Assembly (NCBI GenBank): GCA_017435525.1
Contig: JAFSEW010000064.1
Span: 1 to 47,512, forward strand
Length of the DNA: 47,512 bases
From: Oscillospiraceae bacterium
Lineage (GTDB): Bacteria; Bacillota; Clostridia; Oscillospirales; Oscillospiraceae
Direction of reading: 5' to 3'
Below the pieces are notes generated by a model. That model saw only the letters and a program-made list of their open reading frames with translations. It did no database searches and was not told the origin of the DNA. Numbering within the stretch: the first letter of the stretch is position 1; each line of letters opens with the position of its first letter. This document shows positions 16,701 to 24,300 of this stretch, in pieces. Made by a program: the position numbers and the translations under genes.

Positions 16701-16729
16701 TTGCTTTTTTCCTGATTATCCTGTAGAAT
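16701..16729 (+). promoter_or_regulatory. promoter of the acyltransferase gene
   Basis: TTGCTT (16701-16706), 17-bp spacer, TAGAAT (16724-16729). Confidence 0.6.
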
Positions 16730-16751
16730 ACCCGTGAAAAGGAGTGACACG

Positions 16752-18026
16752 ATGGAACAAAAGGTCAATTACAAAAACCCCCGGCGCTATAATACCGCCC
16801 GATATCCCATCCGCCAACCCCTGTTCTTCACAGGTCTTATCTGGGTGCTTTCCAAATTCGCCCTGATCGGCAAAAAATACAAAGTTGAAAAAATCAATAT
16901 GGAAGAGCTGAAGCCCCCCTACATGATCCTGAGCAACCACATGTACTTCGTGGATTTCATGCTGGGTGCCATGGGCACCTTTCCTCACAGGGTCAACAAT
17001 GTAGTCAATATCGACGGCTACTACCGCCGCCCCTGGCTGATGGAACTGATCGGCTGCATCTGCACCCGCAAATTCGTGGCAGACCTGCATCTGGTGAAAT
17101 CCATCCGGAAGGTGCTGCAGCGGGGCGATGTACTGTGCATGTACCCCGAAGCCCGCTACTCCCCCTGCGGCGTTACCTCTTATCTCCCGGATTCTCTGGG
17201 AAAGCTGATCAAAATGAACAAGGTGCCGGTGGTAGTCACCATCCATCGGGGCAACCACCTGTATTCCCCTTTCTGGAATTTCCGGAAGAAGCGCAAGGTG
17301 CCGCTGCACACCACCATGACCAAGATCCTCACCCCGGAGCAGATTGAAGCCATGTCTGTGGAAGAAATCAATACCGTGCTGCGGCAGGCTTTCGCCTATG
17401 ACGATTACCGCTACCAGAAGGAAACCGGCATCCGCATCACAGAGCCTTACCGGGCAGAAGGCCTGCACAAGGTTCTGTATCAGTGCCCCCACTGTCTGGC
17501 GGAATCCAAGATGGATTCCAAGGGCACGGAAATCTTCTGCGGCAGCTGCGGCAAGCGCTGGAATCTCAACGAGGACGGCACCCTCACCGCCCTCAGCGGC
17601 GAAACGGAATTCTCCCATGTGCCGGACTGGTTTGCCTGGGAGCGGACACAGGTGGAAAAGCAGATTGCAGCAGGCACCTATGCTTTCCAGGATGATGTGC
17701 AGATCTATTCCCAGCCCCGGGCCATGAATTTTATGAAGCTGGGCCCCGGCAAGCTGACCCATACCATCCAAGACGGCTTCACCATCGAAGGCTTCCACAA
17801 CGGTGCCCCCTTCCGGATCTGCAAGAAGCCCCTGCAATCCAACAGTCTGCACATTGAATACGACTACTGCTATCTGGAGCCCAAGGACTGCGTGGAAATC
17901 TCCGTGCCGGATGATTCCTTCACCTGCTATCCCCAGACTCAGGAAAATGTGGTAACCAAGTTGGGGTTCGCCACAGAGATCCTCTATCAGAAGCACCTGG
18001 CTGCCAAGCAGAAGGTCAGACGCTGA
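16752..18026 (+). CDS. PlsC-like acyltransferase with C-terminal zinc ribbon
   Basis: A 424-aa protein. The N-terminal half is a glycerolipid acyltransferase domain: motif I SNHMYFVDF (NHx4D, about residues 58-66) and motif III YPEARYS (about 132-138). About residue 245 begins a zinc ribbon with two CxxC pairs (CPHC and CGSC, about 18 residues apart). A C-terminal domain of about 140 residues follows that I do not recognise. The start at 16752 has AAAGGAG at 7-nt spacing; an in-frame GTG at 16734 would overlap it. Probably acylates a lysophospholipid or other lipid at the inner membrane face. It is longer than ordinary PlsC (about 240 aa), and the zinc ribbon extension is unusual. Confidence 0.82.
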   Translation: MEQKVNYKNPRRYNTARYPIRQPLFFTGLIWVLSKFALIGKKYKVEKINMEELKPPYMILSNHMYFVDFMLGAMGTFPHRVNNVVNIDGYYRRPWLMELIGCICTRKFVADLHLVKSIRKVLQRGDVLCMYPEARYSPCGVTSYLPDSLGKLIKMNKVPVVVTIHRGNHLYSPFWNFRKKRKVPLHTTMTKILTPEQIEAMSVEEINTVLRQAFAYDDYRYQKETGIRITEPYRAEGLHKVLYQCPHCLAESKMDSKGTEIFCGSCGKRWNLNEDGTLTALSGETEFSHVPDWFAWERTQVEKQIAAGTYAFQDDVQIYSQPRAMNFMKLGPGKLTHTIQDGFTIEGFHNGAPFRICKKPLQSNSLHIEYDYCYLEPKDCVEISVPDDSFTCYPQTQENVVTKLGFATEILYQKHLAAKQKVRR

Positions 18027-18050
18027 GCAGCAACGCCAATTCCCTATCCG

Positions 18051-18155
18051 TAGGGGCCGATTGAGGCACATCGGCCTGTTTTGGGGCGGCGTTTCGCCGC
18101 CCACGATGCAATTTTGTTCCCAAAATTGCCGGACGACCAATGGTCGCCCCTACAG
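18051..18155. repeat. GTAGGGGC-type intergenic inverted-repeat element
   Basis: Begins GTAGGGGCCGATTG and ends GGTCGCCCCTACA. The internal portion (GATGCAATTTTGTTCC then AAAATTGCCGGACGACCAAT) is the reverse complement of 4681-4730, so this is a second, inverted copy of the 4675-4806 family. Confidence 0.75.
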
Positions 18156-18201
18156 AGCATTCCACCGATTTAGGATATATCGGTACTTTTTTGACACACT
18201 A

Positions 18202-18449
18202 AAATGCCGCACAGCCCAGGCGGCCATTCATAGGGATTTATACGGTTTTGACGGAATCTTTTCTCCATTGGAACGCTTTTCCTCAAAACTGCGAAGCACT
18301 CCAAAGCGAGAGATTTTCCTGTAAGACAAGAAAAAAAGTCATGGCAAGGCTGACGCCTGCCATGGCTTTTTTGCGCAGTATTACGGGAAAAGATCCGGTT
18401 TGGAGCGTATAAATCCCTATGAATGGCCGCCTCTAGCTGTGCGGCATTT
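18202..18449. mobile_element. MITE-like element with about 44-bp terminal inverted repeats
   Basis: Left arm 18202-18244 and right arm 18406-18449 are near-perfect inverted repeats (AAATGCCGCACAGC ... GCCATTCATAGGG). Weaker pairing extends inward for about 20 more bases on each side. The element is about 248 bp, has no coding capacity and carries a terminator hairpin in the middle. The right arm stops 1 bp from the stop codon of the exonuclease gene. No clear target-site duplication is visible. Confidence 0.6.
18331..18372. terminator. terminator hairpin inside the inverted-repeat element
   Basis: CATGGCA / TGCCATG-based stem with A-rich 5' and T-rich 3' flanks, between two convergent genes; probably works in both directions. 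Confidence 0.7.
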
Positions 18450-18450
18450 G

Positions 18451-19443
18451 TTATTCTTTGGGTTCTGCAGTGGGCAGCTTGCTGCGGCGTCTGCGGCGGC
18501 GGCTGGAGGATTTGCGCTCTTCGGGATCTGCCTTTTCCGCTCTGCGGGCATAGGCCTCCGCAGCTTCGGAGGTTGCTTCATAGGTAAGGCGGCTGACACG
18601 GATGGTGCCGTCGGGCTGCTCGGACAGGCGCACCCGAATCAGGAATTTTCCGTGATCGGGGCAGGTGGCCAGATCCATGTACCGGTGGCCGGGTTGCGCA
18701 AACCAGCGGGAGCCCAGCATCTGTCTGCCACAGACGGGGCACTGGTTCTCTTCCCCGGTCATGGCACCCAGGGCAGCCCGCTTGTCCGCATAGTCATAGA
18801 ACACTTTTCTGCTGATGCAGCCGGGAAGCTCCGCGCCGTGGAAGCCGTTCTCATGGCTTTTCAGGGCCTGGTCATATTCCATCGCGCCACGCTTCAGATC
18901 CAGCCGTGCGCAGATCAGCGCCGTGTGATAGGCATCACCCAGAGCATCGTGAGCGGGGCGGGTAGCCTCAATGCCGAAAATCTCCATGGCGGTTTTCAGG
19001 GCTTTCTGGGCATTGGAGCCGTCAGTCTGGGCGTTGAAAATCATCTGGGCATTGTACCAGCGCTCCGTCCAGCCTTCATCCAGCTGGTACAGCCGCAGGT
19101 TTTCCCGGAGGATCGTAATATCGTCAAAGCCCCAGGTAAGGAAAATAATGTCCTGGCCGCACCACTGCCGGAACTGCTCCATAGCCTCCGGGAAGGCTAC
19201 GCCTTCTTCCCGCAGCTGGGATTCTTTGATACCTGTCAGCTTACTGACCCTGCGGTTTAAGCGGCGGTAATACTTGGGCTTGATCATTACCTGGAATTCA
19301 TCTGTCACCTGCTGATCTTCCGTAACCCGCACGGCGCCGATCTGAATGATCTCACCCCGGATCTGCACCGGCAGCACTTTCTTCGCAGAGGGGGAACCGG
19401 GCCAGGGCTGATTCCATTCCATATCCAAAACGATATAATTCAT
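18451..19443 (-). CDS. DEDDh-type 3'-5' exonuclease domain protein
   Basis: A 330-aa protein. Exonuclease motif I YIVLDMEWN at residues 3-11, motif II around TWGFDDITIL (about residue 105), motif III AHDALGDAYHTA (about residue 165) with the His-Asp pair typical of DEDDh enzymes. The domain resembles the KapD/ExoX-like group acting on single-stranded nucleic acid ends. The C-terminal 100 residues contain CPVCGR and a later C..H pair (TCPDHGKF), a probable zinc site, then a basic tail (SSSRRRRRRSKL). The start ATG at 19443 has GAGG at 7-nt spacing; the GTG just before it is less likely. Monocistronic; its 3' end abuts the inverted-repeat element. Confidence 0.85.
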   Translation of the reverse strand: MNYIVLDMEWNQPWPGSPSAKKVLPVQIRGEIIQIGAVRVTEDQQVTDEFQVMIKPKYYRRLNRRVSKLTGIKESQLREEGVAFPEAMEQFRQWCGQDIIFLTWGFDDITILRENLRLYQLDEGWTERWYNAQMIFNAQTDGSNAQKALKTAMEIFGIEATRPAHDALGDAYHTALICARLDLKRGAMEYDQALKSHENGFHGAELPGCISRKVFYDYADKRAALGAMTGEENQCPVCGRQMLGSRWFAQPGHRYMDLATCPDHGKFLIRVRLSEQPDGTIRVSRLTYEATSEAAEAYARRAEKADPEERKSSSRRRRRRSKLPTAEPKE

Positions 19444-19605
19444 CACATAACCTCGTTTGAGTTCATACTTTCGTATGGTATATCATATCACATCCGCGAT
19501 GCCTCTGTAAACCCTAAAAACACATAAATAGGGCGCATTTCCGGCTTGCCTTTATCTGGCCTTATTTTATATGTTTATTTTGGCTATGTATTTATTGCCA
19601 GTTCA

Positions 19606-19614
19606 TGCTATAAT
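19606..19614 (+). promoter_or_regulatory. extended -10 promoter of the ECF S gene
   Basis: TGCTATAAT (19606-19614) about 30 bp upstream of the start; no good -35 at normal spacing, so probably an extended -10 promoter. Confidence 0.55.
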
Positions 19615-19646
19615 GCAGCTATCATCCATTTCCGGGAGGAATTATT

Positions 19647-20195
19647 ATGAAAAAGAACACAGCCAAACAACTGGCTTTTGTGGGCATTATGGCCGCGCTG
19701 GTGTATGTTACCTCTGCTTTCCTGCAGATTCAGATTCCCACAGCCATCGGTTCTACCCGGCTGCACATGGGCAATGTGATGTGCCTGCTGTCCGGCTTGC
19801 TGCTGGGTCCTGTTCCCGGTGGTCTGGCTGCGGGTATCGGCTCTGCTTTTTTTGATCTGACGAACCCCGCCTATATTGCGTCCACCCCCTTTACCTTTGC
19901 CTTTAAGTTCCTGATGGCCTTTGTATGCGGTGTGATTGCCCACAAAATCGGAAAAGAAGCACACTGGAAAACCGTTGTGGGTGCCGTCATCGGCGCTGCT
20001 ACCTATGTGATTTTGTATCTGGGCAAAACCTTTGTGGAAGACGCTTTCATCATGGGCGTTCCCCTGAACACCGTATGGCTCACAGTGACCCAGAAGGGTG
20101 TCGTATCCACTGTCAACGGCATCATTGCCGCGGTTGTGTCCGTGCCCCTGTATCTGACCTTGAAACCCCTGCTGCAAAAAGCCAAACTGCTGTAA
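19647..20195 (+). CDS. ECF transporter S component
   Basis: A 182-aa integral membrane protein with about six hydrophobic segments, the size and pattern of substrate-binding S components of energy-coupling-factor transporters. The N-terminal KKNTAKQLAFVGIMAAL helix matches the Ala-rich surface by which S components dock on EcfT. The segment STRLHMGNVMCLLSGLLLGP followed by AAGIGSAFFDL is typical of group II S proteins. No ATPase or EcfT gene is nearby, so it must share a module encoded elsewhere. The substrate (a vitamin or precursor) is not predictable; I saw no convincing riboswitch in the short leader. The start follows GGGAGG. Confidence 0.85.
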   Translation: MKKNTAKQLAFVGIMAALVYVTSAFLQIQIPTAIGSTRLHMGNVMCLLSGLLLGPVPGGLAAGIGSAFFDLTNPAYIASTPFTFAFKFLMAFVCGVIAHKIGKEAHWKTVVGAVIGAATYVILYLGKTFVEDAFIMGVPLNTVWLTVTQKGVVSTVNGIIAAVVSVPLYLTLKPLLQKAKLL

Positions 20196-20225
20196 GCGGC
20201 ACATACGGATATCCGCTGAAATAGC

Positions 20226-20253
20226 TTGCTATTTCTCCGTTTCCAGGTATAAT
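20226..20253 (+). promoter_or_regulatory. promoter of the barstar gene
   Basis: TTGCTA (20226-20231), 16-bp spacer, TATAAT (20248-20253). Confidence 0.65.
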
Positions 20254-20294
20254 AAAAGCAGAATCTGCAAAATACCTGTATGGAGAACGATGCT

Positions 20295-20567
20295 ATGAAC
20301 GAAATTACCATTGACTGCGGCGCTGTGGAAAATATGGCGGACTTTCACGCCGCGCTTGCGGATGCCTTTTCTCTACCCGCCCATTCCGGCAAAAGTCTGG
20401 ATGCCCTGTATGATTACCTGACGGAAATCACCCAGGATACCCGCCTGATCCTGAACAACTGGCACCACGCGGAGTACCGCATGGGCGATTATTCCGGCAA
20501 AGCGGTGTATGTGTTCCACTGTGCCATCCGGGAGAATCCCCATCTGACGGTATTCCTGGTTCCCTGA
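20295..20567 (+). CDS. barstar family (ribonuclease inhibitor) protein
   Basis: A 90-aa protein with the compact barstar fold signature: ITIDCGAVENMADFHAALADAF, then LDALYDYLTEI, which corresponds to the barnase-binding helix, and LILNNWHHAEYRMG. Barstars block barnase-type RNases by covering the active site. The start at 20295 has GGAG at 20282-20285; an in-frame ATG at 20280 lacks a site. It has its own promoter. No barnase or polymorphic toxin is encoded nearby, so it is an orphan immunity-like gene or regulates an RNase encoded elsewhere. A MITE-like element starts 4 bp after its stop. Confidence 0.85.
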   Translation: MNEITIDCGAVENMADFHAALADAFSLPAHSGKSLDALYDYLTEITQDTRLILNNWHHAEYRMGDYSGKAVYVFHCAIRENPHLTVFLVP

Positions 20568-20570
20568 CAG

Positions 20571-20763
20571 AAATTGGGGTTGTCTCAAATCTTCTTTCGT
20601 AGGGACACCGCTCCTGCGGTGTCCGCAGCCAACCCATAAAAATAGCACAAAATTTGCGTAAGCCACGGAAATTTTGTGCTATTTTTGTGTCTCGGACACC
20701 CGGGGACGGGTGTCCCTACGATTCATAATGGATAATTTTGCCTTAATGAGACAGCCCCAATTT
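20571..20763. mobile_element. MITE-like element with 17-bp terminal inverted repeats
   Basis: Ends AAATTGGGGTTGTCTCA (20571-20587) and TGAGACAGCCCCAATTT (20747-20763) are inverted repeats with one mismatch. Inside is a second inverted pair, GTAGGGACAC.../...GTGTCCCTAC (about 20600-20720), and in the centre a terminator-like hairpin. The element is 193 bp and codes for nothing. The end sequence resembles IS/transposon termini, so a transposase elsewhere may mobilise it. Confidence 0.65.
20636..20686. terminator. bidirectional terminator in the centre of the MITE
   Basis: AATAGCACAAAATT (20641-20654) / AATTTTGTGCTATT (20670-20683) flanked by A and T runs; probably ends both the barstar and the rsgA transcripts. 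Confidence 0.8.
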
Positions 20764-20769
20764 TTGCAG

Positions 20770-20871
20770 TTATCTAAGGCATTCGTAATCGCTGTAGCAC
20801 ACCTGGCCATGGATGCCATCCAGACCGCCGGGAACCAACGGCCGCACCATCACTTTGATTGTTCTGTTCAT
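20770..20871 (-). CDS. 33-aa ORF translationally coupled to rsgA
   Basis: Starts with an ATG overlapping the rsgA stop (TAATG) and has GGAG 8 nt upstream inside the end of rsgA. The product begins MNRTIKVMVRPLVPGG and contains one Cys pair. It ends 7 bp from the edge of the MITE. It is too short to recognise; it could be a microprotein or the beginning of a gene cut by the element. Confidence 0.4.
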   Translation of the reverse strand: MNRTIKVMVRPLVPGGLDGIHGQVCYSDYECLR

Positions 20872-21893
20872 TACCATATCTCCTTATTTCTCTGCCGGGT
20901 AAATTTGGCTACGCCTTTGCTCCATTCCTGCTTTCTGCGGAGCATTTCCTCTCTATCCACCGCTTCTTCCTGCAGCTTTTGATAGCTCTCCCAGCGATCA
21001 AGATCCAGCTCTCCTGCGGCAATGGCTGCACGAATGGCGCAGCCGGGCTCTGCCGCATGGCGGCAATCGGAAAAGCGGCATCTGCCCAAAAACTTCTCCA
21101 CATCCGAGAAGGCATCGCCCAGACCTTCCGAAATATCCCACATGCCCAGTTCCCGCATGCCGGGGGTATCCATAATCATCACGCCGGTGTTCAGGCGGAT
21201 CAGCTGCCGATGGGTGGTGGTATGGCGGCCCTTGCTGTCATCTTCCCGGATGGCGCTGACAGCCATGATTTCCTCCCCTGCCAGGGCATTGACCAGGCTG
21301 GATTTTCCCACGCCGGAAGATCCCAGAAACACCACGGTTTTTCCCGGCTGCAGATAGGCATTGAGCCGGTTCAGGCCATAGCCCGTATGGGCGCTGACCA
21401 CATGGGTATTGACACCCGGGGCCACCCGCTCCACCCGGGTCAGATAGTCCCAATAGTCCTCCACCAGATCTGCCTTGGTCAGCAGAATCACCGGTGTGGC
21501 ACCGGACTGCCAGCCAAGGGTCAGATACCGCTCCAGGCGCTTGGGGTTAAAGTCCTGATTCAGCGACTGCATGATAAATACATAGTCAAAATTAGCCGCC
21601 ACCGCCTGATCTCTGGGCACAGGCCCCGGCTCCCGCCGGGTAAAGCATGTGCGCCGGGGCAATGTGGCAAGAATCCGGCTGTCGCCGTTTTCGATATACT
21701 CCACCATGACAAAGTCACCGGCTGTGGGGAACTGCTCCGTACCGATGTAATATTCTTTGGTTTTCAGCCGGGCATGGGTGATGCCATGCTGACACACGAT
21801 CTCATAGCGCTGCTTATGCACCGCCGTAATTCTTGCGGGAATACCCGGCAGATTTTCCGTATTGGGTACGATTCCGTAATCGTTGATATTCAA
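20871..21893 (-). CDS. rsgA: ribosome small subunit-dependent GTPase A
   Basis: Circularly permuted GTPase that tests 30S subunit maturation. Order of motifs: N-terminal OB-fold, G4 LLTKADL (about residue 142), G1 GSSGVGKSSLVNAL (about 190), switch region GRHTTTH (about 220), G3 DTPGMREL (about 240), then the Cys/His zinc knuckle CRFSDCRHAAEPGCAI (about 275). The start is taken as TTG at 21893 because GGAGG at 21902-21906 lies 8 nt before it; a TTG at 21908 is in frame but has no site. This gives 340 aa. The promoter is about 260 bp upstream, leaving a long leader with a long-range stem and small ORFs. Confidence 0.92.
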   Translation of the reverse strand: MNINDYGIVPNTENLPGIPARITAVHKQRYEIVCQHGITHARLKTKEYYIGTEQFPTAGDFVMVEYIENGDSRILATLPRRTCFTRREPGPVPRDQAVAANFDYVFIMQSLNQDFNPKRLERYLTLGWQSGATPVILLTKADLVEDYWDYLTRVERVAPGVNTHVVSAHTGYGLNRLNAYLQPGKTVVFLGSSGVGKSSLVNALAGEEIMAVSAIREDDSKGRHTTTHRQLIRLNTGVMIMDTPGMRELGMWDISEGLGDAFSDVEKFLGRCRFSDCRHAAEPGCAIRAAIAAGELDLDRWESYQKLQEEAVDREEMLRRKQEWSKGVAKFTRQRNKEIW

Positions 21894-21928
21894 GTTGTTT
21901 TCCTCCAAATTCAGTTTTTATAAATTGC

Positions 21929-22080
21929 TAACTGAAATGGGCGCAAAAATACCGCAGCAAAGCAGCTCCCGTTCATGGCTGCATCCTGCGGCTACCATTA
22001 TTCGAAAGTCACTTCAAAAAGGGCGCAACAAGTCCAGAGGCCTGAACCCCTATCTTTCTTCGAACCCATATTCAGTTAGC
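21929..22080 (-). promoter_or_regulatory. structured leader of rsgA
   Basis: In the transcript, GCTAACTGAATATGGG near 22080 can pair with CCCATTTCAGTTAGC near 21929, closing a domain of about 150 nt. Inside are short frames with ATGs (19 aa from 22069, 26 aa from about 21998). I match it to no known riboswitch. Confidence 0.5.
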
Positions 22081-22153
22081 CGGTGAAGACCTCGCGTGCA
22101 ATCATATTTTTAATCTCCTTTCCCGCCTGACTGTGCAGACTATTGATAATTGA

Positions 22154-22182
22154 AATATAGCACCACCGCAGTACCTTGTCAA
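22154..22182 (-). promoter_or_regulatory. rsgA promoter
   Basis: Minus-strand TTGACA (22182-22177), 17-bp spacer, TATATT (22159-22154): a near-consensus promoter far upstream of the rsgA start. Confidence 0.75.
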
Positions 22183-22258
22183 TGCCAAATGTCTACGGTT
22201 CATAGGTTGCTTCCTGGGCGCAGCCGTGATAGTCTAAATGCGAAAGGATGTGGCTTTT

Positions 22259-22843
22259 ATGAATGCCTATGTAACAAGCGCTGCCATCCGGCAGCTTCGG
22301 GAAAAACAAAATCTGACCCAGGCGGAGCTGGCTGAAAAAATCGGTGTCAGCAGCAAAACCATCTCCAAATGGGAGACCGCAAAGGGTCTGCCGGACATTT
22401 CTTTGCTGCAGCCCTTGGCCCAGGCCCTGGGCATCTCCGTCATCGAACTGATGAACGGCGAGCATATTACCAATCAGAATATTTCTGCCAATATGCGCCG
22501 AACAAAATTCTATGTCTGCCCCGTCTGCGGCAATATCATCCACAGCACGGGAGATTCTCTGGTCAGCTGCTGCGGCATTACGCTTCCGGCTCTGGAAGCA
22601 GAAGAAGCGGACCCCGCCCATGTGCTGCACATAGAAGTCGTGGAGGACGAGCATTTTCTCACATTGGATCACCCCATGACCAAGCAGCACTATATTTCTT
22701 TCCTGGCATTTGTTACTACCGACCGGCTGCAGCTGATCAAGCTGTACCCCGAAGGCAATGCCCAGACCAGACTGCCTTTGCGCAGGCTTGGCATCTTATA
22801 TTGGTACTGCAACCGCCACGGGCTGTTTAAGGCAAGATTATGA
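22259..22843 (+). CDS. XRE regulator fused to a superoxide-reductase-like domain
   Basis: A 194-aa fusion. Residues 5-65 are a Cro/C1-type HTH (IRQLREKQNLTQAELAEKIG then SSKTISKWETAKGLPDIS). After residue 80 there is a CPVCGNIIHSTGDSLVSCCG segment like the N-terminal part of desulfoferrodoxin-type proteins. The C-terminal part resembles the desulfoferrodoxin iron site: LDHPMTKQHYISF supplies two His positions and YCNRHGLFK the Cys and His ligands. This suggests a redox- or iron-sensing regulator, or an enzyme attached to its own regulator. The start at 22259 has AAAGGA upstream; an ATG at 22238 is also in frame. A terminator follows. Confidence 0.8.
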   Translation: MNAYVTSAAIRQLREKQNLTQAELAEKIGVSSKTISKWETAKGLPDISLLQPLAQALGISVIELMNGEHITNQNISANMRRTKFYVCPVCGNIIHSTGDSLVSCCGITLPALEAEEADPAHVLHIEVVEDEHFLTLDHPMTKQHYISFLAFVTTDRLQLIKLYPEGNAQTRLPLRRLGILYWYCNRHGLFKARL

Positions 22844-22851
22844 GCATACAG

Positions 22852-22883
22852 AAGGCCCGTGCAGTAGCCTGCACAGGCCTTTT
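22852..22883. terminator. terminator between convergent genes
   Basis: AAGGCCCGTGCAG / CTGCACAGGCCTT stem followed by TTTCTT; serves the XRE fusion gene and possibly the converging AraC-kinase gene. Confidence 0.8.
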
Positions 22884-22884
22884 C

Positions 22885-24159
22885 TTACAGATCCCGCAGT
22901 CTGTCAAAGATCTCTATGAGCCAGACTGTCATTTTTTTGTTGATTTCCAAGATTTCCGCGTACTTTTCCTGCTGGGCAAACCATGCCACGCACACAAACT
23001 GATTAGCCAGCAGCACATAGGGAATGGCTCTGCGCTCCGATTCCGTCAGGTGCGCCACAGTATCATAGCCGCAGATCAGATCCCGGTAGATCTCCAGCCA
23101 CCCGGTATTCTCTTTCCCGAAGGTCTCCGAAAGAACAGCGGTTGCGGCATAGCACGGATCATAAATCCGCACATTCCGTTCTGCCAGTTCAAAGTCCAAA
23201 AATCCCCAGTTCTCCCGGCTGCGAATGATATTGCCGGGATTGGGATCCCGGTGGATAATCTGCCTGGGCAGCTGAGGATACAGCTGTGCAAACACATCCA
23301 GATATTCCCGGCAAAAAGCATCCGAAAGCCCCAGGGCTTCCTTTGCCATGGGCAGCGCCCAGTCCCGCACCGTAGCCAGCAGGTCTGCCTCACTGACGCA
23401 GCCATCCATGTTTTCCAGCACCAGGTGGAGCTGTCCCAGAATTTCCCCCACAAACCGTCCGTCGCCGCTGTCAAACCGGCATGCTGCCAGCGGCTTTCCC
23501 GGCAGACGGCGGGTCAGATAGTAATATACCTCTCCATCGCGTATATACGCCGCGCCGTCCGCCGCAGGGATCGGCACCGCTGCCAGCAGGCCCACATTCT
23601 CCAGCGCCTGGGATACCGTAATATGCTTTTTCAACTTGCCAAAATCCGTCGTGAATTTTAAAATATACCGTTCGCCCACAGCGCAGGCATTTTCATTTTT
23701 GTTGCCGGTACCCTCATGATAAATATCCGCAACGGCTTCTGCTTCCAGATTCCAGTTTTTCAAAACCTGGGCTGCTTTTTTGTGCGTCATAGGGATATAC
23801 GCCTCCTTGGTAAGATCAATTCGATAAGGCCGTTTGGCCCGGCAGGAATCCAGAAAATGAGAAGGCGTGTCCCCAAATTCCCGGCAGAACGCGCGGTAGA
23901 AACCGGCGTAGGTATCGAAGCCATAGGTCAGGGCGGCTTCGATTTTCGTCTGCCCCTGTTTCATGGCATACACGCCATGGAGCAGCCTTCTGCGCAGGAC
24001 ATACTGCATCACCGGAAGCCCGGTGGCCTGCTGAAACAGCCGATAGTAGTGAAACAGAGAAAAACCTGCCTGCTGCGCCAGTTCCGCTGCTGTGATCTCG
24101 GATCGCAGGTTTTCCTCAATGTAGTCCAGGCTTTTCTGCAGGATTGCCCGGTAGTCCAT
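22885..24159 (-). CDS. AraC-type HTH fused to an aminoglycoside/choline-kinase-like phosphotransferase
   Basis: A 424-aa fusion. Residues 1-100 are a double helix-turn-helix AraC domain (ITAAELAQQAGFSLFHYYRLFQ then AALTYGFDTYAGFYRAFCREFG). Residues about 135-400 are a protein-kinase-like phosphotransferase: a strand-rich N-lobe, catalytic loop IIHRDPNPGNII and metal loop FLDFELAE. The HxD...N and DxE residues are present, so it may be active; substrates of relatives include aminoglycosides, choline and homoserine. The start at 24159 follows GAAAGGCGG; upstream in-frame ATGs lack a site. AraC domains here usually sit with sensor domains; a kinase in that position suggests ligand sensing or an enzyme regulating itself. 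Monocistronic. Confidence 0.82.
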   Translation of the reverse strand: MDYRAILQKSLDYIEENLRSEITAAELAQQAGFSLFHYYRLFQQATGLPVMQYVLRRRLLHGVYAMKQGQTKIEAALTYGFDTYAGFYRAFCREFGDTPSHFLDSCRAKRPYRIDLTKEAYIPMTHKKAAQVLKNWNLEAEAVADIYHEGTGNKNENACAVGERYILKFTTDFGKLKKHITVSQALENVGLLAAVPIPAADGAAYIRDGEVYYYLTRRLPGKPLAACRFDSGDGRFVGEILGQLHLVLENMDGCVSEADLLATVRDWALPMAKEALGLSDAFCREYLDVFAQLYPQLPRQIIHRDPNPGNIIRSRENWGFLDFELAERNVRIYDPCYAATAVLSETFGKENTGWLEIYRDLICGYDTVAHLTESERRAIPYVLLANQFVCVAWFAQQEKYAEILEINKKMTVWLIEIFDRLRDL

Positions 24160-24300
24160 ACGGCCACCGCCTTTCTGTTTTCTTGCTGCATGTGCATCAT
24201 ACCATACAGGAAGCGAAGATCCATTTCCGTTTTTGCGAAGTTTCCCCCCGGCAAAACATCCTGACATGCGCAACGGGCGGTGACTCACCGCCCGTTGTCT

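Noticed and set aside
19447-19646. Vitamin riboswitch before the ECF S component
   Set aside because: The extended -10 promoter lies only about 30 bp upstream of the start and no known aptamer motif was recognised.
21883-22086. A 67-aa plus-strand frame in the rsgA leader
   Set aside because: No ribosome site, and it runs antisense to the structured leader; such frames reflect the inverted repeat.
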